NCBI GenBank assembly: GCA_001770725.1
Contig: MERU01000002.1
Coordinates: 248,001 to 312,000, forward strand
Length of the DNA: 64,000 bases
DNA from: Burkholderiales bacterium RIFCSPHIGHO2_01_FULL_63_240
GTDB lineage: Bacteria; Pseudomonadota; Gammaproteobacteria; Burkholderiales; Burkholderiaceae_C
Direction: 5' to 3'
Each line of letters opens with the position of its first letter. Position 1 is the first letter of the stretch. Both the position numbers and the translations under genes were made by a program. Of the stretch, positions 25,978 through 39,558 are shown one piece after another. Under the pieces are notes generated by a model. The model made no database searches and was not told where the DNA came from. It worked only from the letters and a program-made list of their open reading frames with translations.

Positions 25978-27216
25978 ATGCCTGAGCCTTTGCCGGAAGC
26001 CGATGCGCGGCCGGGGCTGACTGCGGCCGATGCACGGGCCATCGATGCCCTGCTGCACGGTGGCATGCGGATGCTGCGTTTTCCACTGGCCCTGGAAACC
26101 CGGTTTCAGACCGACACCTCGCGCGAGCGCCTGCAGACGCTGCTGGCCGCTGGCGCCCTGGTCAGCGTGCTGTTCAACTGGCTGCTGCTGTCGGACTGGA
26201 TGATGATCCCCGACCGCTTCGACGATGCCTTGCGGCTGCGGTTGATGTGGTTCACACCCTGCATCCTGTTGGGCCTTGTCGTGCTCACGAAGCTCCAATC
26301 CCCGGCTTTGCGGGAAGGCTTCCTGGTGCTGGCCGGGATGGCCTCGGCGGTCATCAATGTCCACCTCTGCATCCACAGCACCGACCCCATGGCGGGGCCC
26401 TACCTGATCAGCGTGAGTGTGGTGCTGGTGTACTGCAACACCGTTGCACGCATGCGCCTGCGGCCCGCGCTGTGCCTGGACTTCTTTGTCATGGCGCTGT
26501 TCCTGTATGGCTGGTCGCGCCTGCCCGCTGCCCCCTTCGCCATCATGGCTCCTGCCGGGTTGACGGTGTTGTCGCTGGCGGTTTTCACGCTCTACGGCGC
26601 CTACATGCAAGAGCGCGACGTGCGTCAGAACTGGCTGCTTCTGATGCGCGAGCGGTTGCTGCAACACGAACTCCTGCAGGCCAATGCCAGCCTCGAAGAG
26701 GCCTCCCGCAACGACCAGTTGACCGAACTGGCAAGCAGGCGGCATTTCGATGCCCAGCTGGAACACCTGTGGCGCAAGGCCAGCCAGGCAGGGCAGGAGG
26801 TCTCGCTGATCCTGCTGGCGGTGGACCATTTCAAGGCCTGTCAGGCCAGCCGCGGACAGGGTGCCGCAGATGACTGTTTGCGCGCCATCGCTGAAGTCGT
26901 CAGAGCAGATTTCCAGCGCCCCGAGGACTTGCTGGCACGTTTTGCCGGTGAAGAGTTCGCCGTGCTGATGGTGGGCACGCAACTGCAGACCGCCGTGGGC
27001 GCGGCCGAGCGCATCCGCAAAGCGGTGGAAAACCTGCGTCAGCTGCATGGCCCCGACGAGCGCGACCTGGTCACCGTCAGCCTCGGGGTTTCCTGCATGC
27101 GCCCTGACTCTCCGCATGCCAGCCCGACACAGCTGATCGCCGTTGCCGATGAGGCCCTGCACCTGGCGCGCCAGCGCGGGCGCAACCGCGTCATCGCGTT
27201 CGGCACGCAGGACTGA
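25978..27216 (+). CDS. membrane GGDEF-domain protein, degenerate (FAGEEF)
   Basis: Multi-TM N-terminus then GGDEF fold; signature LLARFAGEEFAVLMVG, metal/substrate motif AVDHFKACQASRGQGAADDCL. Confidence 0.88.
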   Translation: MPEPLPEADARPGLTAADARAIDALLHGGMRMLRFPLALETRFQTDTSRERLQTLLAAGALVSVLFNWLLLSDWMMIPDRFDDALRLRLMWFTPCILLGLVVLTKLQSPALREGFLVLAGMASAVINVHLCIHSTDPMAGPYLISVSVVLVYCNTVARMRLRPALCLDFFVMALFLYGWSRLPAAPFAIMAPAGLTVLSLAVFTLYGAYMQERDVRQNWLLLMRERLLQHELLQANASLEEASRNDQLTELASRRHFDAQLEHLWRKASQAGQEVSLILLAVDHFKACQASRGQGAADDCLRAIAEVVRADFQRPEDLLARFAGEEFAVLMVGTQLQTAVGAAERIRKAVENLRQLHGPDERDLVTVSLGVSCMRPDSPHASPTQLIAVADEALHLARQRGRNRVIAFGTQD

Positions 27217-27221
27217 CCGAC

Positions 27222-28502
27222 ATGAGCGCGATCATCCCGCCCCGCCCGGTCACGCCACCCATCGACTTCGATCGACCGGTCCAGGAGTCGCACCAGACCA
27301 CCATGGCGCGCATCCAGGATCTGCTGGAAAACGGCTTTCCGCTGATGTCGTTTCCGACCGACCTGGAGGAGGCCTTTCAGCGCGACGCCCTGCCCGCCCG
27401 AGAACGCCACTTCCTCATCAGCGGGCTCATCTCCCTGTTGATCTACAACGGTTACCTGCTGGCCGATTACCTCATGACCCCGGACGTGATCTGGCTGGCC
27501 GCGCAATTGCGGCTGCTGGTTTTCACGCCCATCGCCCTGCTCTCGCTGTTCCTGTTCTGGCGGGGCATTCACCCGTTCCGGCGCCAGCTTCCCCTGTCCC
27601 TGGTGGATGTGCTGTCGCTGCTCGGTGGTGTGGGTGCTGCGGTCAGCCTGGCCATCGTCATGCCCCTTTCCGAGAGCCGCATGGCCCACTTCTATCCGGT
27701 GGGCTACATGGTGGTCATCACCTACGGCAACGTCGTGCAGCGGTTGCGCTTCTGGTTTGCGCTGACCTTCACCTTCATCATGCTGGGCATCTTCGTGGGC
27801 GGGGTGATGTCTCTGGAGTCCTTTCCACCACGGCTGCTGTGGCCCATCTCGTCCATGGTGATTTCGGTGGCGCTCTTTACGCTGTGCGCCAACTACTTCA
27901 TGGAGCGCGACGAGCGGCGGCGCTTCCTGCGCACCTTGCGCGAGCGCAGCCTGGTGCGCGACCTGACGCAGGCACATGCGCGGCTCAAGGACATCTCCCG
28001 CATCGACACCCTCACGGGTCTGCACAATCAGAAGCACATCCAGCAGCACCTCAGCCTGGTCTGGGAACGCGCCTGGCGCGATCGCAGCGCCTTGAGCCTG
28101 CTGCTCATCGACATCGATCATTTCAAGAAGTTCAACGACCGCTACGGGCACACGGCCGGCGACGAATGCCTGCAGAAAGTGGCCCGCGTGCTGCAGGACG
28201 GCCTGCGAAGGCCCGGCGACGTGGTGGCCCGGCTGGGTGGTGAGGAGTTCCTGGTGGTGCTGCCGAACACCGATGCTTCTTTTGCCAACGGCGTGGCCGA
28301 GCGCCTGCGCCAGGCGGTGGAGTCGCTGCAGATCCGCCACGAGAGCTCGACCACGGCACGGCACATGACGGTCAGCGTGGGCCTGGTGACGTGTCAGGCC
28401 CACCCGGACCTGCTGGTCGACACCCTGATGCAAAGGGTCGAACAGGCGCTTGCGCAGGCCAAGTCCGAAGGTCGCAACCGGGTCTGTGGCCGCGACGCCT
28501 GA
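27222..28502 (+). CDS. membrane diguanylate cyclase (GGEEF)
   Basis: Same N-terminal architecture; canonical LLIDIDHFKKFNDRYGHTAGDECL and VVARLGGEEFLVVLP. Confidence 0.92.
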   Translation: MSAIIPPRPVTPPIDFDRPVQESHQTTMARIQDLLENGFPLMSFPTDLEEAFQRDALPARERHFLISGLISLLIYNGYLLADYLMTPDVIWLAAQLRLLVFTPIALLSLFLFWRGIHPFRRQLPLSLVDVLSLLGGVGAAVSLAIVMPLSESRMAHFYPVGYMVVITYGNVVQRLRFWFALTFTFIMLGIFVGGVMSLESFPPRLLWPISSMVISVALFTLCANYFMERDERRRFLRTLRERSLVRDLTQAHARLKDISRIDTLTGLHNQKHIQQHLSLVWERAWRDRSALSLLLIDIDHFKKFNDRYGHTAGDECLQKVARVLQDGLRRPGDVVARLGGEEFLVVLPNTDASFANGVAERLRQAVESLQIRHESSTTARHMTVSVGLVTCQAHPDLLVDTLMQRVEQALAQAKSEGRNRVCGRDA

Positions 28503-28521
28503 GCGCCCGATCAGGCCAGGG

Positions 28522-29430
28522 TCAGACGGGGTCCAGGTGCGTCTGCACGTTGAGAACGGGCAGGCTGGCCATCACGCGCTGGCGCGCCTGCAAGGCGATC
28601 TCGTGGCCCTCGCGCACGCTGAGTTGCCCATCGACCTCGAGGTGGGCATCGACCAGGATCATGTCGCCCATCTTGCGGGTGCGCAACTCGTGCACGCCCT
28701 GCACCCCCGGCGTCTGCAGCAGGGTCTCGCGGATGCGGTCGATCTGGTCCTGCGAAGCGGCGCGGTCCATCAGGTCGTTCAAGGCGTCCCAGGCGAAGCT
28801 CAGGCCCATGCGCAGCACCATCAACCCGACGATGAGCGCGGCCACCGGGTCGAGCAAGGGATAGCCCAGCAAGTTGCCCAGGATGCCCAGCGCCACCACC
28901 AGCGATGAAGCTGCGTCGGAGCGGGCGTGCCAGGCGTTGGCCACCAGCATGCTCGAGCGCACCTTTTCGGCCGCCGCGAGCATGTAGCGAAACAGCAGCT
29001 CCTTGGCCAGCAGGGTGCCGATGGCCACGTACAGCGCCAGCGCCTGCACCTTCGGGATGTCTTCGACGTGGGTCAGGCGGTCGATGGCGCCCCAGAGCAT
29101 GCCCACCGCCACCACCGACAGCAACAAGCCCAGCGCGAGCGAGGCCGCGGTTTCGTAGCGTTGGTGGCCATAGTGGTGGTCGTCATCGGCCGCCTTGTGG
29201 CTGTGGCGGTTGACCAGCAACACCAGGAAGTCGGACAACAGGTCGGACAGGGAATGGATGGCATCGGCCACCAGGGCCTGCGAATGCGCCCAGATGCCGG
29301 CGGCGAGCTGCATCACCGTCAGCACGATGTTGACCACGACGCTGACCAGGGTGCTGCGCCGAGCCACGCTCTGGCGCAGCTCGGGATCGACCGATTCCGA
29401 GTCGTCGAGGGGCGGCAGGTCGGCGGCCAT
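28522..29430 (-). CDS. cation diffusion facilitator family transporter
   Basis: ALVADAIHSLSDLLSDFLVLLVNRHSHKAADDDHHYGHQRYETAASLALG. Confidence 0.93.
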   Translation of the reverse strand: MAADLPPLDDSESVDPELRQSVARRSTLVSVVVNIVLTVMQLAAGIWAHSQALVADAIHSLSDLLSDFLVLLVNRHSHKAADDDHHYGHQRYETAASLALGLLLSVVAVGMLWGAIDRLTHVEDIPKVQALALYVAIGTLLAKELLFRYMLAAAEKVRSSMLVANAWHARSDAASSLVVALGILGNLLGYPLLDPVAALIVGLMVLRMGLSFAWDALNDLMDRAASQDQIDRIRETLLQTPGVQGVHELRTRKMGDMILVDAHLEVDGQLSVREGHEIALQARQRVMASLPVLNVQTHLDPV

Positions 29431-29438
29431 CTCGGGGC

Positions 29439-30113
29439 TCAGCCCAGCCAGTCGATGTGGTGGCCGAGCTTGCGGGCCTTGGTGCCCAGGTAGCGCTCGT
29501 TTTCAGGCTGGACGTCGCTGCGCACGGGCACGCGTTCTTCAACCTGCACGCCCTGCTCTTTGAGGGTCTGCACCTTGCGAGGGTTGTTGGTCATGAGCTT
29601 GACCGACTTCACACCCAGCGTGGCGAGGATCTCGGCGGCGGCGTCGAACTTGCGCAGGTCGGCGGCAAAACCCAGGTGCTGGTTGGCCTCGACGGTGTCC
29701 AGGCCCTGGTCCTGCAACTGGTAGGCGCGCAGCTTGTTGGCCAGGCCGATGCCGCGGCCTTCCTGGCGCAGGTAGACGACCACGCCGCTGCCGCGCTTGC
29801 CGATCTCGCTGAGGGCGAACTGCAGCTGGGGCCCGCAGTCACAGCGCAGCGAGCCGAAGACGTCGCCGGTCATGCACTCGGAGTGCACCCGGACCAGGGC
29901 ACTGCCCTGGACCTCGCCCATGACCATGGCCACGTGTTCCAGACCGGTGGCCTTTTCGCGGAAGAGCTTCATGGTGAAGCTGCCGTGTTCGGTCGGAACG
30001 CGTGCTTCTGCGAGGAACTCCACCAAGGCGGCGGTGACCGGGGTCAGGTTCTCTTGGGGCCCCGGCTGGGTGGTGGCACCCGAGCTGGTTTGAGCAGGAT
30101 CTGGGCTGGACAT
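29439..30113 (-). CDS. ribA: GTP cyclohydrolase II
   Basis: VRVHSECMTGDVFGSLRCDCGPQL...YLRQEGRGIGLANKLRAYQLQDQGLDTVEAN. Confidence 0.95.
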   Translation of the reverse strand: MSSPDPAQTSSGATTQPGPQENLTPVTAALVEFLAEARVPTEHGSFTMKLFREKATGLEHVAMVMGEVQGSALVRVHSECMTGDVFGSLRCDCGPQLQFALSEIGKRGSGVVVYLRQEGRGIGLANKLRAYQLQDQGLDTVEANQHLGFAADLRKFDAAAEILATLGVKSVKLMTNNPRKVQTLKEQGVQVEERVPVRSDVQPENERYLGTKARKLGHHIDWLG

Positions 30114-30256
30114 TCATTTTCCTCAGGGGGTGTCATTGTGCCAAAAGCCATGGGGATCCCCCGCGGGTGGGCGCAAAGTCCGTTCAGGACTGCCTGGAAA
30201 ACAGCGTCACAGGCGTTTTGCCGGGTTGCCTGGAGGTTTTTTTACCCCACCGAACA

Positions 30257-30272
30257 CTGTATGCATGTACAG
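30257..30272 (+). promoter_or_regulatory. LexA/SOS box CTGTATGCATGTACAG
   Basis: Exact CTGT-N8-ACAG at the start of the imuA-imuB-dnaE2 cassette. Confidence 0.88.
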
Positions 30273-30279
30273 TATTGGC

Positions 30280-31146
30280 ATGCCCCCAAGCCCTGTGTCC
30301 GTTTGTCCGCCACCGCGCCCATCCGCACAGGATGCGGCCGATCGCCTGCCGCCGCACCTGGCCCAGGCCGTCTGGCCAGGACACCTGCTGGGCGCTGGGA
30401 CACAACGGGTGTGGCCCAGCGGTCACCCCCTGCTGGATGCCGAACTGCCGGGCGCCGGCTGGCCTGCCCAGGCCCTCAGCGAAGTCCTGCAAGCCCAACC
30501 CGGCCTGGCCGAATGGCGACTGCTGCTGCCAGCGCTGCGTCAGGTGGTCGCGGCCGGGGGACACGTGTTGCTGATCGGCCCGCCCCACGTCCCTCACCTG
30601 CCCGGGCTGGCGCAGCAAGGCCTGCCTGCCGAACGCGTGATCCGCATCGAGGCATCCACCTCGGCCGAACGCCTGTGGGCCACCGAGCAGGCCTTGCTGG
30701 CCGATGGGCTGTGGGCGGTGCTGAGCTGGCTGCCACAGGCCCGAGCTGCGCAGGTGCGGCGGCTGCAGGTTTGCGCGGGCCGTCAGGCCGGGCCGGTCTT
30801 CCTGTTCCGTCCGGAGCGCGTCCTGACCGAGGCTTCGGCCGCCCCCTTGCGCCTGCACCTGGCGCTGGGGCCATGCCCGCACCCGCTGGTCGTGCGAATC
30901 GTCAAGCGGCGCGGCCCCCTGCATGAGACGCCCCTGCAACTGGCGAGCTGGCCGCCCGGACTGATGGCGCTGCTGCCACCTGACCAGCAAGGTCCTCTGT
31001 CGCCCCCTTCTTCGCCCCTTTCATCGCCCTCACCCACCGTCCCGGCCAGCCGCCCTCCCTTGGCGCCTGCCGTGTTCACGACCGTGGGCCTGCCTGCGCC
31101 CCACCATGCCGAGCTGGATCGCCCTGCTGCCCGCAGCCTCCCCTGA
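30280..31146 (+). CDS. imuA: translesion synthesis-associated protein ImuA
   Basis: RecA-like ALPGAGWPAQALSEVLQAQPGLAEWRLLLPAL...GGHVLLIGPPHVPHLPGLAQQGL; position upstream of imuB-dnaE2. Confidence 0.85.
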   Translation: MPPSPVSVCPPPRPSAQDAADRLPPHLAQAVWPGHLLGAGTQRVWPSGHPLLDAELPGAGWPAQALSEVLQAQPGLAEWRLLLPALRQVVAAGGHVLLIGPPHVPHLPGLAQQGLPAERVIRIEASTSAERLWATEQALLADGLWAVLSWLPQARAAQVRRLQVCAGRQAGPVFLFRPERVLTEASAAPLRLHLALGPCPHPLVVRIVKRRGPLHETPLQLASWPPGLMALLPPDQQGPLSPPSSPLSSPSPTVPASRPPLAPAVFTTVGLPAPHHAELDRPAARSLP

Positions 31147-32548
31147 GCACGGCGGGCTGGATGCCCTGCACCTGGGCTGGTGGGCCCTGCAGTTCACGCC
31201 TCGGGTTGCCTTGCTCGAAGAAGCCGTGGTGCTGGAGGTTCAGGCCAGCGAGCGCCTGTTCGGTGGGGCGGCACAGCTTTGGCAACGGGTGTGCCGCCAA
31301 GCGCACGGCCTGGGAGCCCGGTCGGCGGCCCAGGCAGGCACGGCGCATGCCGCCCTCGCCCTGGTCCGGGACCGCCAGGGCCTTGGCCCAGACATGCTTC
31401 TGAACGTGCCGATGAGCACACAACTGTGCACACAACTCGCCCCCCTGCCCCTGCACTGCCTGAGCGCGGTCGGCCAGCACGCCGAGACCCTGCATCGCCT
31501 GGGCTGCCGCACCCTCGGACAGGTCCGGGCGCTGCCCCGTGGCGGCCTCAGCCGGCGCTTCGGGGCCGGCGTGCTGCACGCCCTCGATGCCGCCCACGGC
31601 TTGCGCCCCGAGGCTTTCGACTGGCTGCTGCTGCCCCCCGTGTTCGAGCAGCGGCAGGAGTTGGCCTGGCGGGTCGACGACGCCGAGGCCCTTCATCGGG
31701 CTTTCGAGCGACTCCTGCGCGAGTTGGGCGCCTGGCTCGCGGGTCACCAGGCCGGCACCCAGGTGCTGCGGCTGGGCTGGTGCCACGACTGGGCGCGCCA
31801 CGGCACCTCGCGCTGGCGCGAACACCGCGTGCCGCTGGCCGAACCCACGTCCGATGTGGCACGGCTTTCGCGCATGGTGGGCGAGCACCTGCGCCGCATC
31901 GAGCTGGGCTCGCCCGTCACCGACATCAGCCTGAGCGTGGACACCATCGTGACACGCGAGACAGAGAACCCCTCCCTGTTCGCGGAGCTGGCCGCCAGCG
32001 GTGAAGGGGCCCTGCCGCAGGCCTGGACAGCCTCGGAGCACCGCGCACAACGCAGCGCCTTGCTGAACCTGCTGGACCGCCTGAGCATCCGGCTGGGGCC
32101 TGAGCGCGTGCTGGCCGGCCAGCTCCAGGCCGATCACCGGCTGGCGCACAGCCAGCGCTGGCATGCGGCGATCCCGGCGCTCGCACAGGCTGGCGCCGCG
32201 GTCAGCCCCTTCGCTCGCCCCCTTGCACCCGCGCTTTCCGATGGCCTGCTCGCCACCGATGTCCCGCAACCCACGTGGGTGCTGCCCACGCCCTTGCCCC
32301 TGGTCTTGCGTGGCACCGGCAGCGCATCCAGCCTGCGAGAAACACCCGTGCACCAGGGCCTGCTGCGACTGCTGGCCGGCCCGCACCGCATCGAAGCAGG
32401 CTGGTGGGACGACGCACCTGGTGCTGGCCAGGCGCGCGACCACCACCTGGCCAGCAGCCCGCAAGCCGGCCTGCTGTGGGTTTTCCGCGAGCGGCATGTG
32501 CCACAGGACGGCAGCAGCCCCTGGCGCCTGCACGGCTTCTTTGCCTGA
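31106..32548 (+). CDS. imuB: Y-family DNA polymerase-like protein ImuB
   Basis: Y-family fold lacking the canonical acidic catalytic motifs (MPSWIALLPAAS; LEEAVVLEVQASERLFGG). Confidence 0.88.
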   Translation: MPSWIALLPAASPEHGGLDALHLGWWALQFTPRVALLEEAVVLEVQASERLFGGAAQLWQRVCRQAHGLGARSAAQAGTAHAALALVRDRQGLGPDMLLNVPMSTQLCTQLAPLPLHCLSAVGQHAETLHRLGCRTLGQVRALPRGGLSRRFGAGVLHALDAAHGLRPEAFDWLLLPPVFEQRQELAWRVDDAEALHRAFERLLRELGAWLAGHQAGTQVLRLGWCHDWARHGTSRWREHRVPLAEPTSDVARLSRMVGEHLRRIELGSPVTDISLSVDTIVTRETENPSLFAELAASGEGALPQAWTASEHRAQRSALLNLLDRLSIRLGPERVLAGQLQADHRLAHSQRWHAAIPALAQAGAAVSPFARPLAPALSDGLLATDVPQPTWVLPTPLPLVLRGTGSASSLRETPVHQGLLRLLAGPHRIEAGWWDDAPGAGQARDHHLASSPQAGLLWVFRERHVPQDGSSPWRLHGFFA

Positions 32549-32560
32549 GCGGAGGCGGTC

Positions 32561-35785
<3,225 letters not shown>

Positions 35786-35917
35786 GGCGCCCTTGGCGTT
35801 GGCGCAACGCAAACCGGCGTCCAGCGATGAAATTCAATTCGACAATGCCTCTTGTCACAACCTAGAATGCCCTGGCTCCGTGCGCATTCAGCACCAACCA
35901 CAACCTAGGAGACACGC

Positions 35918-36325
35918 ATGAGCATCGCCAACACCTGCGTCCTGATCGCCGCCGTCCTGCCCGTGATCACCATGGGCGCCGCCAAGGCCGCCACCGCCGG
36001 CAAGCGCCGCAGCGAAGGGGGCTACGACAACAACAACCCGCGTGAATGGGCGGCCAAGCAATCGGGCTGGAAGGGCCGCGCTGCCGCCGCGCAGAACAAC
36101 GGCTTCGAGGCCCTGCCGCTGTTCGTCTTCGCCGTGCTGGCCGCGCAGTTCGCCGGCCTCGACCAGGTCCGCACCGACCAGCTGGCCATGGCCTTCATCG
36201 GCATCCGCCTGGTCTACACCGCCCTGTACTTCGCCAACGTCGCCGCGCTGCGCAGCGTCGTGTGGGTGGCTGGCGTGGGTGTCACCATCGCCATCTTCGC
36301 CCCCACGCTGACGCTGCCGTTCTGA
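35918..36325 (+). CDS. MAPEG family membrane protein
   Basis: DNNNPREWAAKQSGWKGRAAAAQNNGFEALPLFVFAVLAAQFAGLDQ. Confidence 0.9.
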   Translation: MSIANTCVLIAAVLPVITMGAAKAATAGKRRSEGGYDNNNPREWAAKQSGWKGRAAAAQNNGFEALPLFVFAVLAAQFAGLDQVRTDQLAMAFIGIRLVYTALYFANVAALRSVVWVAGVGVTIAIFAPTLTLPF

Positions 36326-36333
36326 TCGACTGA

Positions 36334-38169
36334 TCAGCGTTTGCGCACCGGCATCAGGTCGGTGCAGGTGCCATGGGCGGCTTCGGCCGCCAGGCCCACG
36401 CTTTCACCCAGGGTCGGGTGCGGGTGGATGGTCTTGCCGATGTCGACCTCGTCGGCACCCATCTCGATGGCCAGCGCGATCTCGCTGATGAGGTCGCCCG
36501 CGTGCGTGCCCACGATGCCGCCACCGACGATGCGGTGGGTTTCGGCGTCGAACAGCAGCTTGGTGAAACCTTCCGAGCGGCCATTGGCCAGCGCGCGGCC
36601 CGAAGCCGCCCATGGGAACAGCCCCTTCTTGACCGCCCTGCCCTGCGCCTTGGCCTGGTCTTCTGTGAGGCCGACCCAGGCGATTTCAGGGTCGGTGTAG
36701 GCCACGCTGGGGATCACGCTGGCGTCGAACGCCGCGCGGGCCAGTTTCTCGTCGCCCAGCAGCTCGCCGGCGATCACCTCGGCCGCCACGTGGCCCTCGT
36801 GCACGGCCTTGTGCGCCAGCATGGGCTGGCCCACCAGGTCGCCGATGGCAAACAGGCTGGGCACGTTGCTGCGCATCTGCTGGTCCACGGGCACGAAGCC
36901 GCGTTCGTTGACCGTCAGGCCCGCCTTGTCGGCGCCGATCTTGCGGCCATTGGGCGAGCGGCCCACGGCCTGCAGCACCAGGTCGTAAACGCCAGGCTCG
37001 GGCGCCGGTGCGCCTTCCTTGGCCGATGCGAAGCTGACCTTGATGCCTTTTGGCGTGGCTTCGGCCGCCACCGTCTTCGTGCCCAGCATGACGCGGTCGA
37101 AGCGGTGCTCGTTGTGCTTGTCCCAAACCTTCACCAGGTCGCGGTCGGCGCCGGGCATCAGGCCATCGCCCATCTCGACGACGTCGATGCGCGCACCCAG
37201 CGTGGAGTACACCGTGCCCATCTCCAGGCCGATGATGCCGCCGCCGATGACCAGCATCTTCTTGGGCACCGCCGCCAGCTCCAGCGCGCCGGTGGAGTCG
37301 ACCACGCGCGGGTCTTCAGGCAGGAAAGGCAGCCGCACGGCCTGCGAGCCTGCAGCCAGGATGGCGCGCTTGAAGCGCAGCTGGCGCGTCTCGCCCGTCT
37401 TGTCCTGCCCGCTGCCGGTGGTCAGCTCGACGTTCAGCGTGTGGGCATCGACCAGGCTGCCATAACCACGCACCACCTCGACCTTGCGGGCCTTGGCCAT
37501 GGCGGTCAGGCCCTGGGTGAACTTGCCCGTCACGCCCGACTTGTGGGCGCGCAGCTTGGCCAGGTCCAGCGTGGGCTCGCCAAAGCTCACGCCCAGGGCC
37601 CCGAAGTGCTTGACCTCGTCCATCACGGCGGCCACGTGCAACAAGGCCTTGGAGGGAATGCAGCCGACGTTCAGGCAGACGCCACCCAGTTCGGCGTAGC
37701 GCTCGACCAGGATGACCTTCAGGCCCAGGTCGGCGGCGCGGAAGGCGGCGCTGTAGCCACCCGGGCCGCCCCCCAGCACGAGCACGTCGCAGTCGGGGTC
37801 GGCTGGCGTGGCCACCGGCGCGCGAGCCGGGCTCGAGCTGGCTGCGACAGCGGGTGCTGCGCTGGCAGATGCCGAAGCAGGTGGAGGGGAGGAAGGCGCC
37901 GAAGGTGCGGAAGGTGTTGTGGCAGCAGAAGCCGCCACGTCCAGCGTCAGGATGACGTGGCCCTGCCCCACCCGGTCGCCCAGCTTGACCTTGATCTCGC
38001 CCACCACCCCGGCCTGGGGCGAAGGCACCTCCATGGAGGCCTTGTCGGACTCCAGGGTGATCAGGCTTTGCTCGGCGGCCACGGTCTGGCCAGACTTGAC
38101 GAGGATCTCGATGATCGCCGCGTCGGCGATGTCGCCCAGGTCGGGCACGGGGATGTCGATGAATGCCAT
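36334..38169 (-). CDS. lpdA: dihydrolipoyl dehydrogenase (E3) with N-terminal lipoyl domain
   Basis: Lipoyl domain [15 protein letters not shown]; redox [13 protein letters not shown]3 NAD/FAD motifs. Confidence 0.95.
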   Translation of the reverse strand: MAFIDIPVPDLGDIADAAIIEILVKSGQTVAAEQSLITLESDKASMEVPSPQAGVVGEIKVKLGDRVGQGHVILTLDVAASAATTPSAPSAPSSPPPASASASAAPAVAASSSPARAPVATPADPDCDVLVLGGGPGGYSAAFRAADLGLKVILVERYAELGGVCLNVGCIPSKALLHVAAVMDEVKHFGALGVSFGEPTLDLAKLRAHKSGVTGKFTQGLTAMAKARKVEVVRGYGSLVDAHTLNVELTTGSGQDKTGETRQLRFKRAILAAGSQAVRLPFLPEDPRVVDSTGALELAAVPKKMLVIGGGIIGLEMGTVYSTLGARIDVVEMGDGLMPGADRDLVKVWDKHNEHRFDRVMLGTKTVAAEATPKGIKVSFASAKEGAPAPEPGVYDLVLQAVGRSPNGRKIGADKAGLTVNERGFVPVDQQMRSNVPSLFAIGDLVGQPMLAHKAVHEGHVAAEVIAGELLGDEKLARAAFDASVIPSVAYTDPEIAWVGLTEDQAKAQGRAVKKGLFPWAASGRALANGRSEGFTKLLFDAETHRIVGGGIVGTHAGDLISEIALAIEMGADEVDIGKTIHPHPTLGESVGLAAEAAHGTCTDLMPVRKR

Positions 38170-38181
38170 GTCGATGACCCC

Positions 38182-39540
38182 TTACACCAGTGCGCGGCGG
38201 AAGTCCGCCAGCAGCGCCGCCAGGTGGGCGTTGAACTTGGCCGCCGACGCCCCGTCGATGACGCGGTGGTCGTAGCTCAGGCTCAGCGGCAACATCAGGC
38301 GCGGCACGAACTCGCTGCCGTTCCACACCGGCTTCATGGCCGAGCGGCACACGCCCAGGATGGCCACCTCGGGCGCGTTGATGATGGGCGTGAACGTCGT
38401 GCCACCGAAGCCGCCCAGCGACGAGATCGAGAAGCAACCGCCGCTCATGTCGGCCGGCGTCAACTTGCCTTCGCGGGCCTTGGCTGCCAGCGCGGCGGTC
38501 TCCAGCGCCAGCTGGCTCAGCGACTTCTGGTCCACGTCGCGGATCACGGGCACCACCAGGCCATTGGGCGTGTCGGCCGCAAAGCCAATGTGCACGTAGT
38601 TCTTGAGCACCAGGTCGTCGCCATCGAGCGAGGCGTTGAACTGCGGGAACTTGCGCAGCGACACCGCGCAGGCCTTGAGCAGGAAGGCCAGCAGCGTGAA
38701 CTTGGTGCCCGCCTTGGCGTGCTCCTCGTTGAGCTTGACCCGCAAGGCCTCCAGCTCGGTGATGTCGGCCTCTTCGTTGTTGGTGACGTGCGGGATGCGC
38801 ACCCAGTTGCGGTGCAGGTTCGCGCCCGAGATCTTCTTGATGCGCGACAGCGGCTGGCGCTCGACGGGGCCGAACTTGGTGAAGTCGATCGAGGGCCATG
38901 GCAGCAGGGTCATGCCGCCCAGGTCGGCGCTGCCGGCACCGGCAGACGCAGCGGGCGATGCCCCCGAAGCCACCTGAGCGATCACACCCTTGACGAAGTT
39001 CTGCACATCGACGTGGGTGATGCGGCCCTTGGGGCCGGTGCCAGGCACCTTGGAGATGTCCACACCGAGCTCTCGCGCAAAGCGCCGCACCGAGGGCGAG
39101 GCGTGGGAGACCTGACCCGCTGCAGGCGCTTCGGCCGGCGGCAGGGAGGCGGTCGGGCTGATGCGGGGGGCGGGCTCAACCGCTGGTGCGGATGCAGGTG
39201 AAGCAGCCGGCACTGGGGCGACCGGGGGCGCTGCGGCGGTTGTGGGCGCAGGCGCGGGTGCTTGCGCAGGCGAAGCAGCGGCCGGCGCGGCAGCCGTGCC
39301 ATCACCCACCTCCAGCAAGCCGATGACCGAACCCTGGCTGACCTTGTCACCCAGCTTCAGCCGCAGCTCCTTGATCACCCCACCTTGCGAGGAAGGCACC
39401 TCCATCGATGCCTTGTCCGACTCGATGGTGATGAGGCTTTGTTCAGGGCGAACGGTGTCGCCCGGTTTGACGAGCAGCTCGATGACGGCTGCATCGCTCA
39501 CGTCCCCGATGTCCGGGACGGTCAGTTCAATCGTGGCCAT
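38182..39540 (-). CDS. aceF: dihydrolipoyllysine-residue acetyltransferase (E2)
   Basis: Lipoyl [16 protein letters not shown]; peripheral-subunit-binding SPSVRRFARELGVDISKVPGTGPKGRI; C-terminal LSLSYDHRVIDGASAAKF. Confidence 0.95.
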   Translation of the reverse strand: MATIELTVPDIGDVSDAAVIELLVKPGDTVRPEQSLITIESDKASMEVPSSQGGVIKELRLKLGDKVSQGSVIGLLEVGDGTAAAPAAASPAQAPAPAPTTAAAPPVAPVPAASPASAPAVEPAPRISPTASLPPAEAPAAGQVSHASPSVRRFARELGVDISKVPGTGPKGRITHVDVQNFVKGVIAQVASGASPAASAGAGSADLGGMTLLPWPSIDFTKFGPVERQPLSRIKKISGANLHRNWVRIPHVTNNEEADITELEALRVKLNEEHAKAGTKFTLLAFLLKACAVSLRKFPQFNASLDGDDLVLKNYVHIGFAADTPNGLVVPVIRDVDQKSLSQLALETAALAAKAREGKLTPADMSGGCFSISSLGGFGGTTFTPIINAPEVAILGVCRSAMKPVWNGSEFVPRLMLPLSLSYDHRVIDGASAAKFNAHLAALLADFRRALV

Positions 39541-39558
39541 GTCGTGGTCCTCGGGTCG

